Shown: positions 32,746 through 42,483 of the stretch, one piece after another | Numbering within the stretch: the stretch's first letter is position 1 | Layout of the letters: each line of letters begins with the position of its first letter | Source: Alphaproteobacteria bacterium | Lineage (GTDB): Bacteria > Pseudomonadota > Alphaproteobacteria > UBA6615 | Direction of reading: 5' to 3' | Assembly (NCBI GenBank): GCA_009691025.1 | Contig: SHWB01000013.1 | Coordinates: 1 to 47,054, forward strand | Length of the DNA stretch: 47,054 nucleotides | Made by a program: the position numbers and the translations under genes | Notes under the pieces: model-generated | The model's input: the letters and a program-made list of their open reading frames with translations, nothing else | What the model was told of the DNA's origin: nothing | Databases searched by the model: none

Positions 32746-33654
32746 TCAAGGCGTCCAATTGCCCATCGGTGTCAGCCCGTCGGCCATCCGCGGCAGTTCG
32801 GCGATGCGGGCGCGGTAAGCCGCGTTGAGGCTGCGCGACAGGCTGCCGGCGCGGCCGTTGGCTATGACGGTATCGTCGATGCGCGTCACCGGCATGACCC
32901 AGCTTGACGAATTCGAAAAGAAAGCCTCCCGGGCCGCCATCGCCTCGCGGGAAGTAAAACCACGCTGTTCGACCTTCATCCCCTGCTCGGACGCAAGGCG
33001 CAAAATGGCCCGGCGGGTGATGCCATCGAGGATGGCATTGTCGGCCGGCCGCGTGACCAGTCGCCCGTCGACGGTGACGATCCAGGCGTTGGACGAGCCG
33101 CCCTCGGTGATGCGGCCATCGCGGTCGACCAGCCAGGCCTCGGCCGCGCCGGCCGCGCTCGCTGCCTGCCTGGCGAGCACATTGGCCAGCAGCGCGACCG
33201 ACTTGATGTCGCAGCGCGCCCAGCGCTGGTCGGGCAGCGTGACGACCGCCACCCCATCCTCCAGCAGCGCCGGAGCGGGATGTGCCTCGCTGCGCGCGGT
33301 GACGACCATCACTGGCCGCGCCGCGTCCGGAAAGGCATGGCGACGCCGGGCCACGCCGCGCGTCACCTGGAGATAGACGAGGCCGTGCTCGACGCCGTTG
33401 CGCCGCGCAATCTCGCGCAGGATGCGTTGCAACGGCCGGCGCGCCATGGGCGCGGCGATGGCCAGCGCGCCGAGCGAGCGGGCGAGACGGTCGAGGTGCG
33501 GGCATTCGTCAACCAGCCGCCCGTCCTCGATATGGATGACCTCGTAGACGCCGTCGGCGAACTGGTAGCCGCGGTCCTCTATATGCACGGCGTAGGCCTC
33601 GCCATGCTCGACATAGCGGCCGTCTACCCAGGCGATACGAGACATCAGGGGCAT
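32746..33654 (-). CDS. D-amino acid aminotransferase-like PLP enzyme (class IV)
   Basis: 302 aa (ATG 33652-33654; an ATG nine bases inside is also possible). Fold-type IV aminotransferase: DRGYQFADGVYEVIHIEDGR at the N-terminus, PLP lysine Lys151 in CDIKSVALLANVLARQAA, and the GRITEGGSSNAWIV and EAFFSNSSSWVMPVTRID segments. D-amino acid or branched-chain activity cannot be separated by eye; the D-alanine type is typical in this neighbourhood between trkA and hfq. It starts 11 bp after the trkA stop, in the same transcript. Confidence 0.93.
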   Translation of the reverse strand: MPLMSRIAWVDGRYVEHGEAYAVHIEDRGYQFADGVYEVIHIEDGRLVDECPHLDRLARSLGALAIAAPMARRPLQRILREIARRNGVEHGLVYLQVTRGVARRRHAFPDAARPVMVVTARSEAHPAPALLEDGVAVVTLPDQRWARCDIKSVALLANVLARQAASAAGAAEAWLVDRDGRITEGGSSNAWIVTVDGRLVTRPADNAILDGITRRAILRLASEQGMKVEQRGFTSREAMAAREAFFSNSSSWVMPVTRIDDTVIANGRAGSLSRSLNAAYRARIAELPRMADGLTPMGNWTP

Positions 33655-33665
33655 GACGGTCCGGC

Positions 33666-35042
33666 CTAGAAGAATTCGAGCCGCACGGCGAACATCTTCT
33701 CGATCTTGCGGATCGCGTCCTTGGTGGAGAACAGCACGACGCGGTCGCCGACCTCAACCACCGTCTCGCTGGTCGCCATCTGTACCTTGTCGTGGCGCAC
33801 GATGGCGGCGACGATGACGCCCGGGGGCAGCTTGGCATCGTCCAGCGGCTTGCCCACCAGGCTGGAGGTCGCCAGAGCATCGGCTTCGATCAGCTCGCCG
33901 AAATTATCGCCCAGCGTGTGGACCGAACGGATGCGGCCGCGCCTTATGTGCTGGAGGATCGTCGAAACGGTGATGGAATGCGGGTTAACGACGACATCGA
34001 TGCCGAGGGTCGACAGCATCGGCGTATAGGTCGTGGTGTTGACCAGCGTGACGGCCCGCATCGCGCCATGCCGCTTGGCCAGCAACGAGGCTAGGATGTT
34101 GACCTCGTCGTCATTGGTGACGGCGACCACCACCTCAGCGTTGGCAATGCTCGCTTCGGTGAGGATCTCGGGGTCGAGCGCGTCGCCGTTTATGACGATC
34201 GTGCGATTCAGCGCCTGGGCGGCGGCGGCGGCCTGCGCCTTGTCGATCTCTATGATCTTCGCCGACATGGCGGCGAACTCGGCCTCGATGTCGGCGGCGA
34301 GGAAGCGGCCTATATTGCCGCCGCCGATGATGACGACGCGGCGGGCCTCGGGCTCCTCGTGGCCGAAGGCAGCCATGGCGCGGGCGACATGCTCGCTGTC
34401 GACGACGAAGTAGACATCGTCGCGCGCCAGCATCTCGTCGTCGCCAGACGGAACGATGGACTTGGCGTTGCGCACTATGCCGACGACGGCGATGCGCATG
34501 TCGGGAAACAGTGTCGTGAGCTGGCGCAGCGGCGTGTCGATGATCGGACAATCGTCCGGGCAGCGCACGCCAATCAGCCGCAGCAGGCCATCGGCCAGCG
34601 GGATCATTTCGAAGGCTCCCGGTACGGTGAAACTGCGGGCGATGGCGCGCGCTACCTCCACCTCGGGCGAGATGATCATGTCGATCGGCATGTGGTCGCG
34701 GCTGAACAGCGCCGCCCAGTGCCCATCGCGGTAGGACTGGGCGCGGATGCGGGCGATCTTAGTCGGCACGTTGAACAGCGAGTGCGCGACCTGGCAGGCG
34801 ACCATGTTCACTTCGTCGGTATATGTCACCGCTATGATCATGTCGGCGTCGGCGGCCCCTGCCCGCTCCAGCACGTCGGGATGTGCGGCGTGGCCGACCA
34901 TGGCCGTCACGTCAGCCGTATCGGAAAGGTGGTGGATGAGGTCGGCTCGCTGGTCGATGACAGTCACATCGACCCGTTCGGCCGCCAGTTCGCGCGCAAT
35001 GTTGGAGCCGACCTGGCCGGCGCCGCAAATGATGGCCTTCAT
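33666..35042 (-). CDS. trkA: Trk potassium-uptake regulator TrkA
   Basis: 458 aa. Two tandem NAD-binding RCK-N units, IICGAGQVGSNIARELA (4-20) and VVIIGGGNIGRFLAADIE (about residue 236 onward), each followed by a TrkA-C subdomain; RLEFF ends the protein. TrkA binds NAD(H)/ATP and gates the TrkH/TrkG channel. No TrkH gene is in the window. Its ATG overlaps the ntrX stop (ATGA, 35039-35042), so it is translated from the ntr transcript. Ends in TAG 33666-33668. Confidence 0.95.
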   Translation of the reverse strand: MKAIICGAGQVGSNIARELAAERVDVTVIDQRADLIHHLSDTADVTAMVGHAAHPDVLERAGAADADMIIAVTYTDEVNMVACQVAHSLFNVPTKIARIRAQSYRDGHWAALFSRDHMPIDMIISPEVEVARAIARSFTVPGAFEMIPLADGLLRLIGVRCPDDCPIIDTPLRQLTTLFPDMRIAVVGIVRNAKSIVPSGDDEMLARDDVYFVVDSEHVARAMAAFGHEEPEARRVVIIGGGNIGRFLAADIEAEFAAMSAKIIEIDKAQAAAAAQALNRTIVINGDALDPEILTEASIANAEVVVAVTNDDEVNILASLLAKRHGAMRAVTLVNTTTYTPMLSTLGIDVVVNPHSITVSTILQHIRRGRIRSVHTLGDNFGELIEADALATSSLVGKPLDDAKLPPGVIVAAIVRHDKVQMATSETVVEVGDRVVLFSTKDAIRKIEKMFAVRLEFF

Positions 35043-36490
35043 AACGGTTCCTGTGCCTCGTCGATCCCTTCGGCGCCGTCGCCAAGGCGACGGCGCAGTC
35101 CGGCCGCCTCGGACGATACGCCGAGCAGCTTTATCTTGCGATGCAGCGCCGAGCGCTCCATGCCGACGAACTCGGCCGTGCGCGAGATGTTGCCGCCGAA
35201 GCGCATCACCTGCGCGGCGAGGTACTGGCGCTCGAACTCTTCTCGCGCGGCGCGCAGGTTGAGGCCGAGCAGTTCGACATTGCCGTCGCGCCGCAGGATG
35301 GGCGGCGAATCGCCGCTGACTTCCGGCGGCAGCATGTCGACGCCGATCAGCGTGTCGGCGTCACCCGGCGCCATGATCAGCAGCCAGTCGATCAGGTTGC
35401 GCAACTGGCGCACATTGCCCGGCCAGTCATAGGCCTGCAGGGCAGCGATCGCATCGGTCGACAGGCGCCGCTCCGACAGGCCGGAGATCGCCGCGCTGCG
35501 GGTCATGAAATGGTCGCACAGCAGAGGGATATCATCGCGCCGACGGGTCAGCGGAGGCACTTCGATGGGGACCACGCTCAGCCGGTAGAACAGATCCTCG
35601 CGGAATCGGCCGGCGGTGATCTCCGCCTTCAGGTCGCGCGTCGTCGTGGCGATGACCCGCACATCGACACGCACCCGCGTGGCGCCGCCGACGCGCTCGA
35701 ATGTCTGCTCCTGCAGCACGCGCACGATCTTGCCCTGCGTCGCCGCCGGCATGTCGGCGATCTCGTCGAGCAGCAGCGTGCCGCCATGCGCTCGTTCGAA
35801 CAGGCCGATGCTGCGCGGCGAACCGGCGCCATTGGCGCCGTCCCCCTCCGTGCCAAACAGGGCGATCTCGACACACTCGGGTGACATGGTGGCGCAATTG
35901 ACGACGACGAACGGGCCGTCCGAGCGGCGCGAGCGACGATGCAGCAGGCGGGCGGCGACCTCCTTGCCGGCGCCGGCGGGGCCGGAAATCATCACACGGC
36001 TGCCGGTCGGCGCGACGCGCTCGATCGCCTGGCGCACCTGGACGATGGCGGCGGATTCGCCGACGACCTCGGCGATGTCGCCAGTGCGAAGCAGCAATTC
36101 CTGGTTCTCGCGCCGCAGACGGGCGGCCTCGACCGCGCGCCGCACCACCAGCCGCAGACGGTCCGTCTTGAACGGCTTCTCGATGAATTCCCAGGCGCCC
36201 TCGCGGATCGCCTGCACGGCCAGTTCGATGGTGCCGTGGCCGCTGATCATCACGACCGGCACGTCGGCATCCTCACGATGCAGGTGCTGCAGGATCTGCA
36301 TCCCGTCGAGCCGGCTGCCCTCGAGCCATATATCGAGCAGCACCAGCGAAGGGCGCCGACGCGCGATCTCATCCAGCGCCGCGTCCGCATTGCTGGCGCC
36401 GCGCACCTCGTAGCCTTCGTCCCTCAGTATATCGGCGATGAGCAGACGAATATCGTCCTCGTCATCGACGATCAGTATGTCCGTGGCCAT
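35039..36490 (-). CDS. ntrX: Response regulator NtrX
   Basis: 483 aa. Receiver domain with phospho-acceptor Asp53 (LVLLDIWLEG) and EKPFK (104-108). The AAA+ domain has Walker A GPAGAGKE (170-177), Walker B GGTLLLDEIAD, and RFREDLFYRLSVVPIEVPPL. The GAFTGA loop that contacts sigma-54 in NtrC is absent; the corresponding part reads ALFGTEGDGANGAGSPRSIG, as is common for alphaproteobacterial NtrX. C-terminal Fis-type helix-turn-helix (NISRTAEFVGMERSALHRKI). It answers NtrY, encoded next to it, and controls nitrogen, redox and envelope genes. It probably acts as a repressor or sigma-70 regulator (inference). Confidence 0.96.
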   Translation of the reverse strand: MATDILIVDDEDDIRLLIADILRDEGYEVRGASNADAALDEIARRRPSLVLLDIWLEGSRLDGMQILQHLHREDADVPVVMISGHGTIELAVQAIREGAWEFIEKPFKTDRLRLVVRRAVEAARLRRENQELLLRTGDIAEVVGESAAIVQVRQAIERVAPTGSRVMISGPAGAGKEVAARLLHRRSRRSDGPFVVVNCATMSPECVEIALFGTEGDGANGAGSPRSIGLFERAHGGTLLLDEIADMPAATQGKIVRVLQEQTFERVGGATRVRVDVRVIATTTRDLKAEITAGRFREDLFYRLSVVPIEVPPLTRRRDDIPLLCDHFMTRSAAISGLSERRLSTDAIAALQAYDWPGNVRQLRNLIDWLLIMAPGDADTLIGVDMLPPEVSGDSPPILRRDGNVELLGLNLRAAREEFERQYLAAQVMRFGGNISRTAEFVGMERSALHRKIKLLGVSSEAAGLRRRLGDGAEGIDEAQEPL

Positions 36491-36507
36491 ATTCGGGTCG
36501 TTCCGCG

Positions 36508-38814
36508 TTACTCGGCGGCCGGCCGCGCTTGCGCGGCTGGTGCCTTCTCACCGGTCGGCGGCAGGGGGAACGTCAGCACGACATGTGCGCCCGCCGCTCC
36601 CGCTACCGCCACGGCCCCCGCACCGCGGTCCTCCAGCATCAGATGGCCACCGTGGTCCTCCGCGATTTTCTTGACGATGGCGAGGCCCAGCCCGGTGCCC
36701 TTGGCGCGCGTCGTGACGTAGGGCTCGGTGAGTCGGGCCCGCTCGGCCACCGGCAGGCCCCGCCCGTTGTCCTCGATGGCCAGCGCGATACGCTCGGCGT
36801 CCGCGGACAGGGAAACGACGATCTCGCCAGGCGGGGCGTCGCCCTCGCGGCCCTCGATCGCCTCGACGGCGTTCTGCAGCAGGTTGGTGATGGCCTGCGC
36901 GACCAGCCGTGCGTCACATCGGCACATCACCGGCGATTCCGGCAGCCGCAGGACGAAGCGCACCTCGGGGTGCGCCGTGCGCTGCACGAACACGCCGTCG
37001 CGGGCCAGGCTGCGCAGGTCGACCATGGTCGGCTCGGGCTGCGTCATGCGCGCGAAGGCGGAAAACTCGTCGACCATGCGCCTGATATCGCCGACCTGCC
37101 GCACGATGGTGTCCGTGTATTGTTCGAACGTCGCCCGGTCGCTCGTCACTTCGCCGGCGTATTTTATCTTCAGGCGCTCTGCCGAAAGCTGGATCGGCGT
37201 CAGCGGGTTCCTGATCTCGTGGGCGATACGCCGCGCCACGTCCGCCCACGCCGCCTTGCGTTGGGCGGATTCGAGCTCGGTGATGTCGTCGAAGGTAACG
37301 ACATAGCCGGGCGCCGCGTCGTCGTCGCCACGTTCGGCAGCTATGCGGACCAGCAGCGTCCGGGTCTCGCCGTCGCGTCGCACGGTCACCTGGTCTTCAA
37401 CACGGCGATCCGGACGCTCCCGGGCGGCGTCGAGCAGGGCCGCCATCTCCGGTACCGCCTCGCCGAGCGAGCGTCCCGCCAGTTCGCCGCGGACGAGGCC
37501 GAGCAAGGTCGCCGCCGAACGGTTCGGCAGCGTAACTCGGCCCTCGGCGTCGAGTCCCAGCACGCCGGCCGACACACCGGCCAGCACTGTCTCCGTGAAG
37601 CGCCGCCTGTCTTCGAGCTGACGGTTGGCGCCGGTCAGTTCGCGATGCTGTTGCGAAAGCTGCTCGGTCATGCGGTTGAAGGAGCGCATCAGCGAGCCTA
37701 GTTCAGGCTCGTCCCCCGACGGCGTCACACGCACGTCGAGATCCCCGGCGCGCACCTGTTCGGCCGCGGCGATGAGGCGCGAAATCGGCCGCGCCAGCCT
37801 GTTGGCGAGGCCGAGGCCCACGGTGATGGCGGCAAACAGGATGAGCAGCGCGAAGGCGACGAAGATGCCGGCCATCATCACCTGCAGATCGCCGCGCAGC
37901 GCTTCCAGCCGGTTGTACTCCGTCGCCGCCTGGCGCGTGCGCTCGAGATGGCGCAGCACGGTCGGGTCGATGAAGCGGGTGACATAGAGGAAGGCGCGCG
38001 GCACCGTATTGAGGCCGATGAGGGCGCGCACGCGATCGTCGTTGCTGCCGGTCAGAATGACCAGTTCGCCGCCGCTCGCCAGATCCAGAGCCCAGCCGGG
38101 CGGCGGCTCGCTCTCTAGGGCAAAGCCGGTGCGCGCCAGCACCCGCCCGGTCGAATCGAAGACGACCGCTTCCGACAGCGAGCGCAACGCCGCCTGGGAA
38201 TCGACCGCCCGCTCCGCGGCGCCGCTCGACGAGAGGATCGACGGCCAGATGCGGTAGAGGTCGTTGGCCATCGCCACGGCGTCGCCAGCGATGACCTGCT
38301 TGTGCTCGCGCAGATAGCCCTCGGCCACGGCGACCGAATTGTCGACGGCCGCGCGCACCCGCTCGTTGAACCAGCTCTTGACCTCGAAATTGAAGAACAG
38401 GGCCGCCATCACCGCAACCATGATCGCCGGTGCGACGGCGACGACGCTGAACAGCGTCACCAGCCGGACGTGCAGGCGCGCGCCAACGGCGCCGTCCCGC
38501 CTCTCCGCCCACAGCTTGACGATGGAATAGCCGACCAGCCCGCCGAGGCAGAGCACGATAGCCACGTCGACGACCAGCAGGACAAGCAGCGTTCCCTGCG
38601 TGATGCCGGGGCCGGCCGTGCCGGTCAGCACCAGGAAGGTCGCCGCCCCCGCCAGCACGGCGATGACGGCGACCGCCAGCGTCAGCCGGCGCGCGAAGGG
38701 CCACTGGCGCCAGCGGGCGACGGCCGCGATCGGGACGGCGGAGGAGGTGTCTGTCAACGCGGTCGGCCTGCTGCTCGCAAGGGCGCCCGGTACGGGTCGG
38801 CCGTTCGGCCGCAC
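36508..38814 (-). CDS. ntrY: Sensor histidine kinase NtrY
   Basis: 768 aa if started at GTG 38812-38814; a TTG at 38755-38757 would give MTDTSSAV and fits equally well. Three N-terminal membrane helices lie at about 40-62, 74-101 and 115-138, then a periplasmic loop to a fourth helix near 312-337 (VAFALLILFAAITVGLGLA). HAMP (RPISRLIAAAEQVRAGDLDV) and a PAS domain follow, then HisKA with RRIAHEIRNPLTPIQ (phospho-His about 532) and HATPase with NLLQNAVEA, DNGRGLP and GTGLGLAIV. All catalytic boxes are intact. Partner of NtrX 17 bp downstream. Confidence 0.96.
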   Translation of the reverse strand: MRPNGRPVPGALASSRPTALTDTSSAVPIAAVARWRQWPFARRLTLAVAVIAVLAGAATFLVLTGTAGPGITQGTLLVLLVVDVAIVLCLGGLVGYSIVKLWAERRDGAVGARLHVRLVTLFSVVAVAPAIMVAVMAALFFNFEVKSWFNERVRAAVDNSVAVAEGYLREHKQVIAGDAVAMANDLYRIWPSILSSSGAAERAVDSQAALRSLSEAVVFDSTGRVLARTGFALESEPPPGWALDLASGGELVILTGSNDDRVRALIGLNTVPRAFLYVTRFIDPTVLRHLERTRQAATEYNRLEALRGDLQVMMAGIFVAFALLILFAAITVGLGLANRLARPISRLIAAAEQVRAGDLDVRVTPSGDEPELGSLMRSFNRMTEQLSQQHRELTGANRQLEDRRRFTETVLAGVSAGVLGLDAEGRVTLPNRSAATLLGLVRGELAGRSLGEAVPEMAALLDAARERPDRRVEDQVTVRRDGETRTLLVRIAAERGDDDAAPGYVVTFDDITELESAQRKAAWADVARRIAHEIRNPLTPIQLSAERLKIKYAGEVTSDRATFEQYTDTIVRQVGDIRRMVDEFSAFARMTQPEPTMVDLRSLARDGVFVQRTAHPEVRFVLRLPESPVMCRCDARLVAQAITNLLQNAVEAIEGREGDAPPGEIVVSLSADAERIALAIEDNGRGLPVAERARLTEPYVTTRAKGTGLGLAIVKKIAEDHGGHLMLEDRGAGAVAVAGAAGAHVVLTFPLPPTGEKAPAAQARPAAE

Positions 38815-38833
38815 CAGCGACCGGACGGCGCGT

Positions 38834-40282
38834 CTATTTTACGCCGCGTACGACCTCTATGTCTAACTCACGTATTTTCTTGCGCAATGTGTTGCGGTTG
38901 AGGCCCAGCATGGCGGCGGCGCGGATCTGATTGCCGCGCGTGGCGGCAAGCGACAGCAGGATCAACGGCCGCTCGATCTCGTGCAGCACCCTGTCGTAGA
39001 GGCCGGACGACGGCAGGCCGTCGCGATGGGCGGTAAAATATTCCCGCAGATGGCGCTCGACTGCCTCGCCTAGCGACTCGGCAGTGCGCGTCTCGGCCTG
39101 CGCCAGTTGCGGCGCCACGTCGGCCATCTCCGCCTCGATGACATCGATGCCGATGACTTCCTGGCTGTAGAGCGCCGCGAGGCGGCGCATCAGGTTCTCC
39201 AGTTCGCGCACATTGCCTGGCCAGCGGTACTGGCGCAGCCGGTCGAGCGCCGCCGTTTCCAGAATCTTCGCCGGCAACCCTTCCTTGTGAGCGAGGCTGA
39301 TGAAGTGGCGGACCAGCGCCGGGATATCCTCGGTGCGTTCGCGCAAGGGCGGCACGCGGATGGGAACGACGTTGAGGCGGTAGTACAGATCCTCGCGGAA
39401 CTGCCCCTGGTCGACGGCCGCCATCAGATCGCGATGCGTGGCGGCGACGATTCGTATATTGGCCTTGATCGGCGTGCGGCCGCCGACCGTGGTGTATTCG
39501 CCCTCCTGCAGGACGCGCAGCAGGCGCGTCTGCGCCTCGATCGGCATGTCGCCGATCTCGTCAAGGAACAGCGTGCCGCCATTGGCCTGCTCGAAGCGCC
39601 CGGCGTAGCGCTGGGTGGCGCCGGTGAAGGCGCCACGCTCGTGGCCGAACAGCTCGCTTTCGATCAGCTCGCGCGGGATCGCCGCCATGTTGATGGCGAT
39701 GAACGGGCCGTTGCGCCGCTTGCCGTAATTGTGCAGGGCGCGCGCTACCAGCTCCTTGCCGGTACCGGACTCGCCGGTGATCATCACCGTCAAATCGGTG
39801 CCCATCAGGCGCGCCAGCACGCGATAGATTTCCTGCATCGCCGGCGAGCGGCCGATCAGTGGCAGACGCTCGTCGTCCTCCGGCGGCTCCGCCTCGGCGG
39901 CCAGCCGCTCGGCCCGGCGCGGCGCGGTCAGGGCGCGGCGGACGGTTTCGACCAGTTCCTTCAGGTCGAACGGCTTGGGCAGGTATTCGAAGGCGCCGCG
40001 CTCGGTTGCCCGCACCGCCGTCAGCAGGGTGTTCTGAGCGCTCATGACGATGACACGCAATTCGGGCCGCAGCTTACGGATGCGCGGAATGAGGTCGAGC
40101 CCGTTCTCGTCGGGCATGATCACGTCGGTGATGACGAGGTCGCCCTCGCCATCGGCGATCCAGTTCCACAGGCCGGTGGCCGTGCCCGTGGTCCGCACCT
40201 GATGGCCGAGGCGTGACAGCGCCTGGTTAAGGACGGTCCGGATGGCGCGGTCGTCGTCGGCGACGAGGATGGTGGCCATCAT
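38834..40282 (-). CDS. ntrC: Nitrogen regulation response regulator NtrC
   Basis: 482 aa; ATG 40280-40282 overlaps the ntrB stop (ATGA). Receiver domain with Asp53 ([14 protein letters not shown]) and LPKPFD. The AAA+ domain has Walker A GESGTGKE (170-177), the sigma-54-contacting GAFTGA (217-222), and [12 protein letters not shown]-terminal Fis-type helix-turn-helix ([20 protein letters not shown]) binds upstream activating sites. A full, canonical activator of sigma-54 promoters for nitrogen assimilation, unlike NtrX next door. Stop is TAG at 38834-38836. Confidence 0.97.
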   Translation of the reverse strand: MMATILVADDDRAIRTVLNQALSRLGHQVRTTGTATGLWNWIADGEGDLVITDVIMPDENGLDLIPRIRKLRPELRVIVMSAQNTLLTAVRATERGAFEYLPKPFDLKELVETVRRALTAPRRAERLAAEAEPPEDDERLPLIGRSPAMQEIYRVLARLMGTDLTVMITGESGTGKELVARALHNYGKRRNGPFIAINMAAIPRELIESELFGHERGAFTGATQRYAGRFEQANGGTLFLDEIGDMPIEAQTRLLRVLQEGEYTTVGGRTPIKANIRIVAATHRDLMAAVDQGQFREDLYYRLNVVPIRVPPLRERTEDIPALVRHFISLAHKEGLPAKILETAALDRLRQYRWPGNVRELENLMRRLAALYSQEVIGIDVIEAEMADVAPQLAQAETRTAESLGEAVERHLREYFTAHRDGLPSSGLYDRVLHEIERPLILLSLAATRGNQIRAAAMLGLNRNTLRKKIRELDIEVVRGVK

Positions 40283-41397
40283 CGAACCTCCTCGCCGGCA
40301 TTCGGGTGTTTAGGCAACATCACGCGGAATTCCGTGCGCCGGGGTTGGCTCTCGATGTCGACGACCCCCCCGTGGTCACCGACGATCTTCGCCACCAATG
40401 CAAGACCGAGGCCGGAACCGTTCGGCTTGGTCGTCACGAACGGATCGAACAGATGCGGCCGCAAATCTTCCGGGATGCCGGGCCCGTTGTCGCGCACCAC
40501 GACTAGCAGCGGCAGTTCGACGCGCGTGCCGCTGCCCGGTATCGCCAGACGCAGCCCTTGGCGGAAGCTGGTCAGCAGCGTAATCGCGCCGCCCTCGGCC
40601 GGCACGGCCTCGGCGGCGTTCTTCAGCAAGTTCAGGAAGACCTGGACGAGCTGGTCGCGATTGCCCCAGACAGGTGGCAAGGACGGATCGTAACTGTCTG
40701 AAAATTTTATATGTCTGGCGAAGCCGGTGCGCGCCAGCTTGCGCACATGGTCGAGCACTTCGTGGATATTGACGGCCGTGCGCTCGGGCGGCCGGTCATC
40801 GGCGAAGACCTCCATGCGGTTGACCAGCGCGACGATGCGGTCGGCCTCCTCGGTGATCAGCCGCGTCAGCTCGCGCTCGTCGTCGTCGGCGCCGTGTTCG
40901 AGCAGCTGAGCCGCGCCGCGGATGCCGGATAGCGGGTTTTTGACCTCGTGTGCCAGCATCGCCGCCATCGCCGTGACCGAGCGGGCGGCATTGCGATGGG
41001 TGAGCTGGCGATCCAGGTGCTGGGCCAGCGAATCGTCGTGGAAGGTCACCACGACCGAGCCAGGATCGTCCATCAGCGGCGCCGCCCGGATGTTCATCTC
41101 GCGCGTGCCGGTGCGCGGATTGTCGAGACGTATGGCCGATTCCGAGATGCTGACGCCGTCCCGCCGCACCTGCATCAGCAGGCCGAACAGCGGCGAGTCG
41201 TGCGGCACCAGCGCATCGAGGCGCTGGCCCGCGAGCACACTCGCCCCGGCGCCGAACAATTGCTCGGCAGCATGATTGACCCAGGCGATGGTGTCGTCCG
41301 GCGCGATCACCGCGACGGCGTCGGCGAGCGAATTGACGACCGCCGCCGGATCGATCACGACGGCACGCCGCCGTCGTAGTTTCAAAGGGTGAGCCAT
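40279..41397 (-). CDS. ntrB: Nitrogen regulation sensor kinase NtrB
   Basis: 372 aa from ATG 41395-41397, one base after the dusB stop; an ATG eleven codons upstream would overlap dusB and adds no family sequence. Soluble kinase/phosphatase of NtrC. PAS domain ([20 protein letters not shown]), then H box [20 protein letters not shown] (His150), N box [10 protein letters not shown], and [20 protein letters not shown] plus GSGLGLALV. No membrane segments. Controlled by PII proteins in relatives (knowledge, not seen here). Confidence 0.96.
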   Translation of the reverse strand: MAHPLKLRRRRAVVIDPAAVVNSLADAVAVIAPDDTIAWVNHAAEQLFGAGASVLAGQRLDALVPHDSPLFGLLMQVRRDGVSISESAIRLDNPRTGTREMNIRAAPLMDDPGSVVVTFHDDSLAQHLDRQLTHRNAARSVTAMAAMLAHEVKNPLSGIRGAAQLLEHGADDDERELTRLITEEADRIVALVNRMEVFADDRPPERTAVNIHEVLDHVRKLARTGFARHIKFSDSYDPSLPPVWGNRDQLVQVFLNLLKNAAEAVPAEGGAITLLTSFRQGLRLAIPGSGTRVELPLLVVVRDNGPGIPEDLRPHLFDPFVTTKPNGSGLGLALVAKIVGDHGGVVDIESQPRRTEFRVMLPKHPNAGEEVR

Positions 41398-41398
41398 A

Positions 41399-42385
41399 TC
41401 AGGCCGCCATCCGTTCCCCTGCGGGGGCAAAGAAGCGGCGTATCTCCCCGATCACCACGGTTGGCTCCGTGGCGTTGTTGACGGCGTTGCGGAAGGTCGC
41501 GGCGCCTGGCAGGCCCTGGGCGTACCAGCCAAGATGCTTGCGCGCGATGCGCAGGCCGCGGTCGGTGCCGTAATGGACGAGCATGGCGTCGAGATGTTCG
41601 CGCGCGAGGGCCCAGCGCGACGCCATGTCGGGCTCCGCGGCCTCGCCGTTGCCGGCAAGGGCGCGAGCGATGGCGCCGGGCAGCCACGGCCGGCCTTGCG
41701 CGGCGCGGCCCACCATCACCCCGTCGGCACCAGATACGGCCAGGCAATCCGAGGCATCGGCGGCCGAGGCGATGTCGCCATTGGCCACCACGGGTATGCC
41801 GACCGCCGCCTTAACCTCGGCGATGAAATGCCAGTCGGCCCGCCCGCTGTAAAACTGGCAGCGCGTGCGGCCATGGACCGTGATCAGGCGCGCGCCCTCG
41901 CCTTCCGCCATCTTCGCCAGTTTCGGGGCGTTGCGGGCGTTGTCGTCCCAGCCGGTGCGCATCTTCACCGTCACCGGACAGGCGACGGCCCGGACGACGG
42001 CACCGACGATGGCGACCGCGAGCCCTTCCTCGCGCATGAGGGCGGAACCGGCGGCGCGCTTGACCACCTTCTTGGCCGGGCAGCCAAAATTGATGTCAAT
42101 GAGGGCCGCCCCCATGCCTTCGACCAGCTTAGCGGCCTCGGCCATCACCTCGGGCTCCGTGCCGGCAAGCTGCACCGCCATCGGCCCGGTCTCGGCGCTG
42201 GAGGCTGCGCGGCGCAGCGAGCCGCGCGTCTCGCGCACCATCTCGGCCGAGGCGATCATCTCGGAATAGGCGAGGCCGGCGCCGAACCGGCGGGCGATGC
42301 GGCGGAACGGCAGATCCGTCACGCCGGACATCGGGGCGAGCAGAACAGGGTTGTCGAGAACCAGCGGACCGATCGTCAGCGCCAT
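41399..42385 (-). CDS. dusB: tRNA-dihydrouridine synthase B (NifR3)
   Basis: 328 aa. FMN TIM-barrel that reduces uridines in tRNA to dihydrouridine. N-terminal LLAPMSGVTDLPFRRIARRF, catalytic Cys102 in DINFGCPAKKVVKRAAGSAL, KMRTGWD, TVHGRTR and VVANGDI, then VMVGRAAQGRPWL. First gene of the nine-gene leftward block; dusB-ntrB order is the hallmark alphaproteobacterial nifR3-ntr arrangement. The start ATG 42383-42385 is followed upstream by a short palindrome (42391-42405) that may influence initiation. Confidence 0.97.
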   Translation of the reverse strand: MALTIGPLVLDNPVLLAPMSGVTDLPFRRIARRFGAGLAYSEMIASAEMVRETRGSLRRAASSAETGPMAVQLAGTEPEVMAEAAKLVEGMGAALIDINFGCPAKKVVKRAAGSALMREEGLAVAIVGAVVRAVACPVTVKMRTGWDDNARNAPKLAKMAEGEGARLITVHGRTRCQFYSGRADWHFIAEVKAAVGIPVVANGDIASAADASDCLAVSGADGVMVGRAAQGRPWLPGAIARALAGNGEAAEPDMASRWALAREHLDAMLVHYGTDRGLRIARKHLGWYAQGLPGAATFRNAVNNATEPTVVIGEIRRFFAPAGERMAA

Positions 42386-42390
42386 TCTAT

Positions 42391-42405
42391 GCCTAATTTT
42401 TAGGC
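42391..42405 (-). promoter_or_regulatory. Palindrome just upstream of dusB
   Basis: GCCTAA (42391-42396) and TTAGGC (42400-42405) are perfect inverted copies with three T bases between. It lies 6 bp from the dusB ATG in the 98 bp gap between ccsA-like and dusB. Possible operator or leader hairpin that would cover the ribosome site. The upstream flank is AT-rich for this genome, consistent with the promoter. I found no convincing sigma-54 (-24/-12) signature nor a full NtrC site by eye. Confidence 0.4.
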
Positions 42406-42483
42406 GACCAAAAACTGGCCACTAATTGTGCAGATTCTAGATACGCCGTCGCCGCTGTCAACTGCGGCGAATCAGCAGAGTCG

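Noticed and set aside
42386-42483. A sigma-54 promoter or NtrC site upstream of dusB
   Set aside because: The best candidates do not have the GG-N10-GC spacing, and only half of an NtrC-type TGCAC motif is seen.
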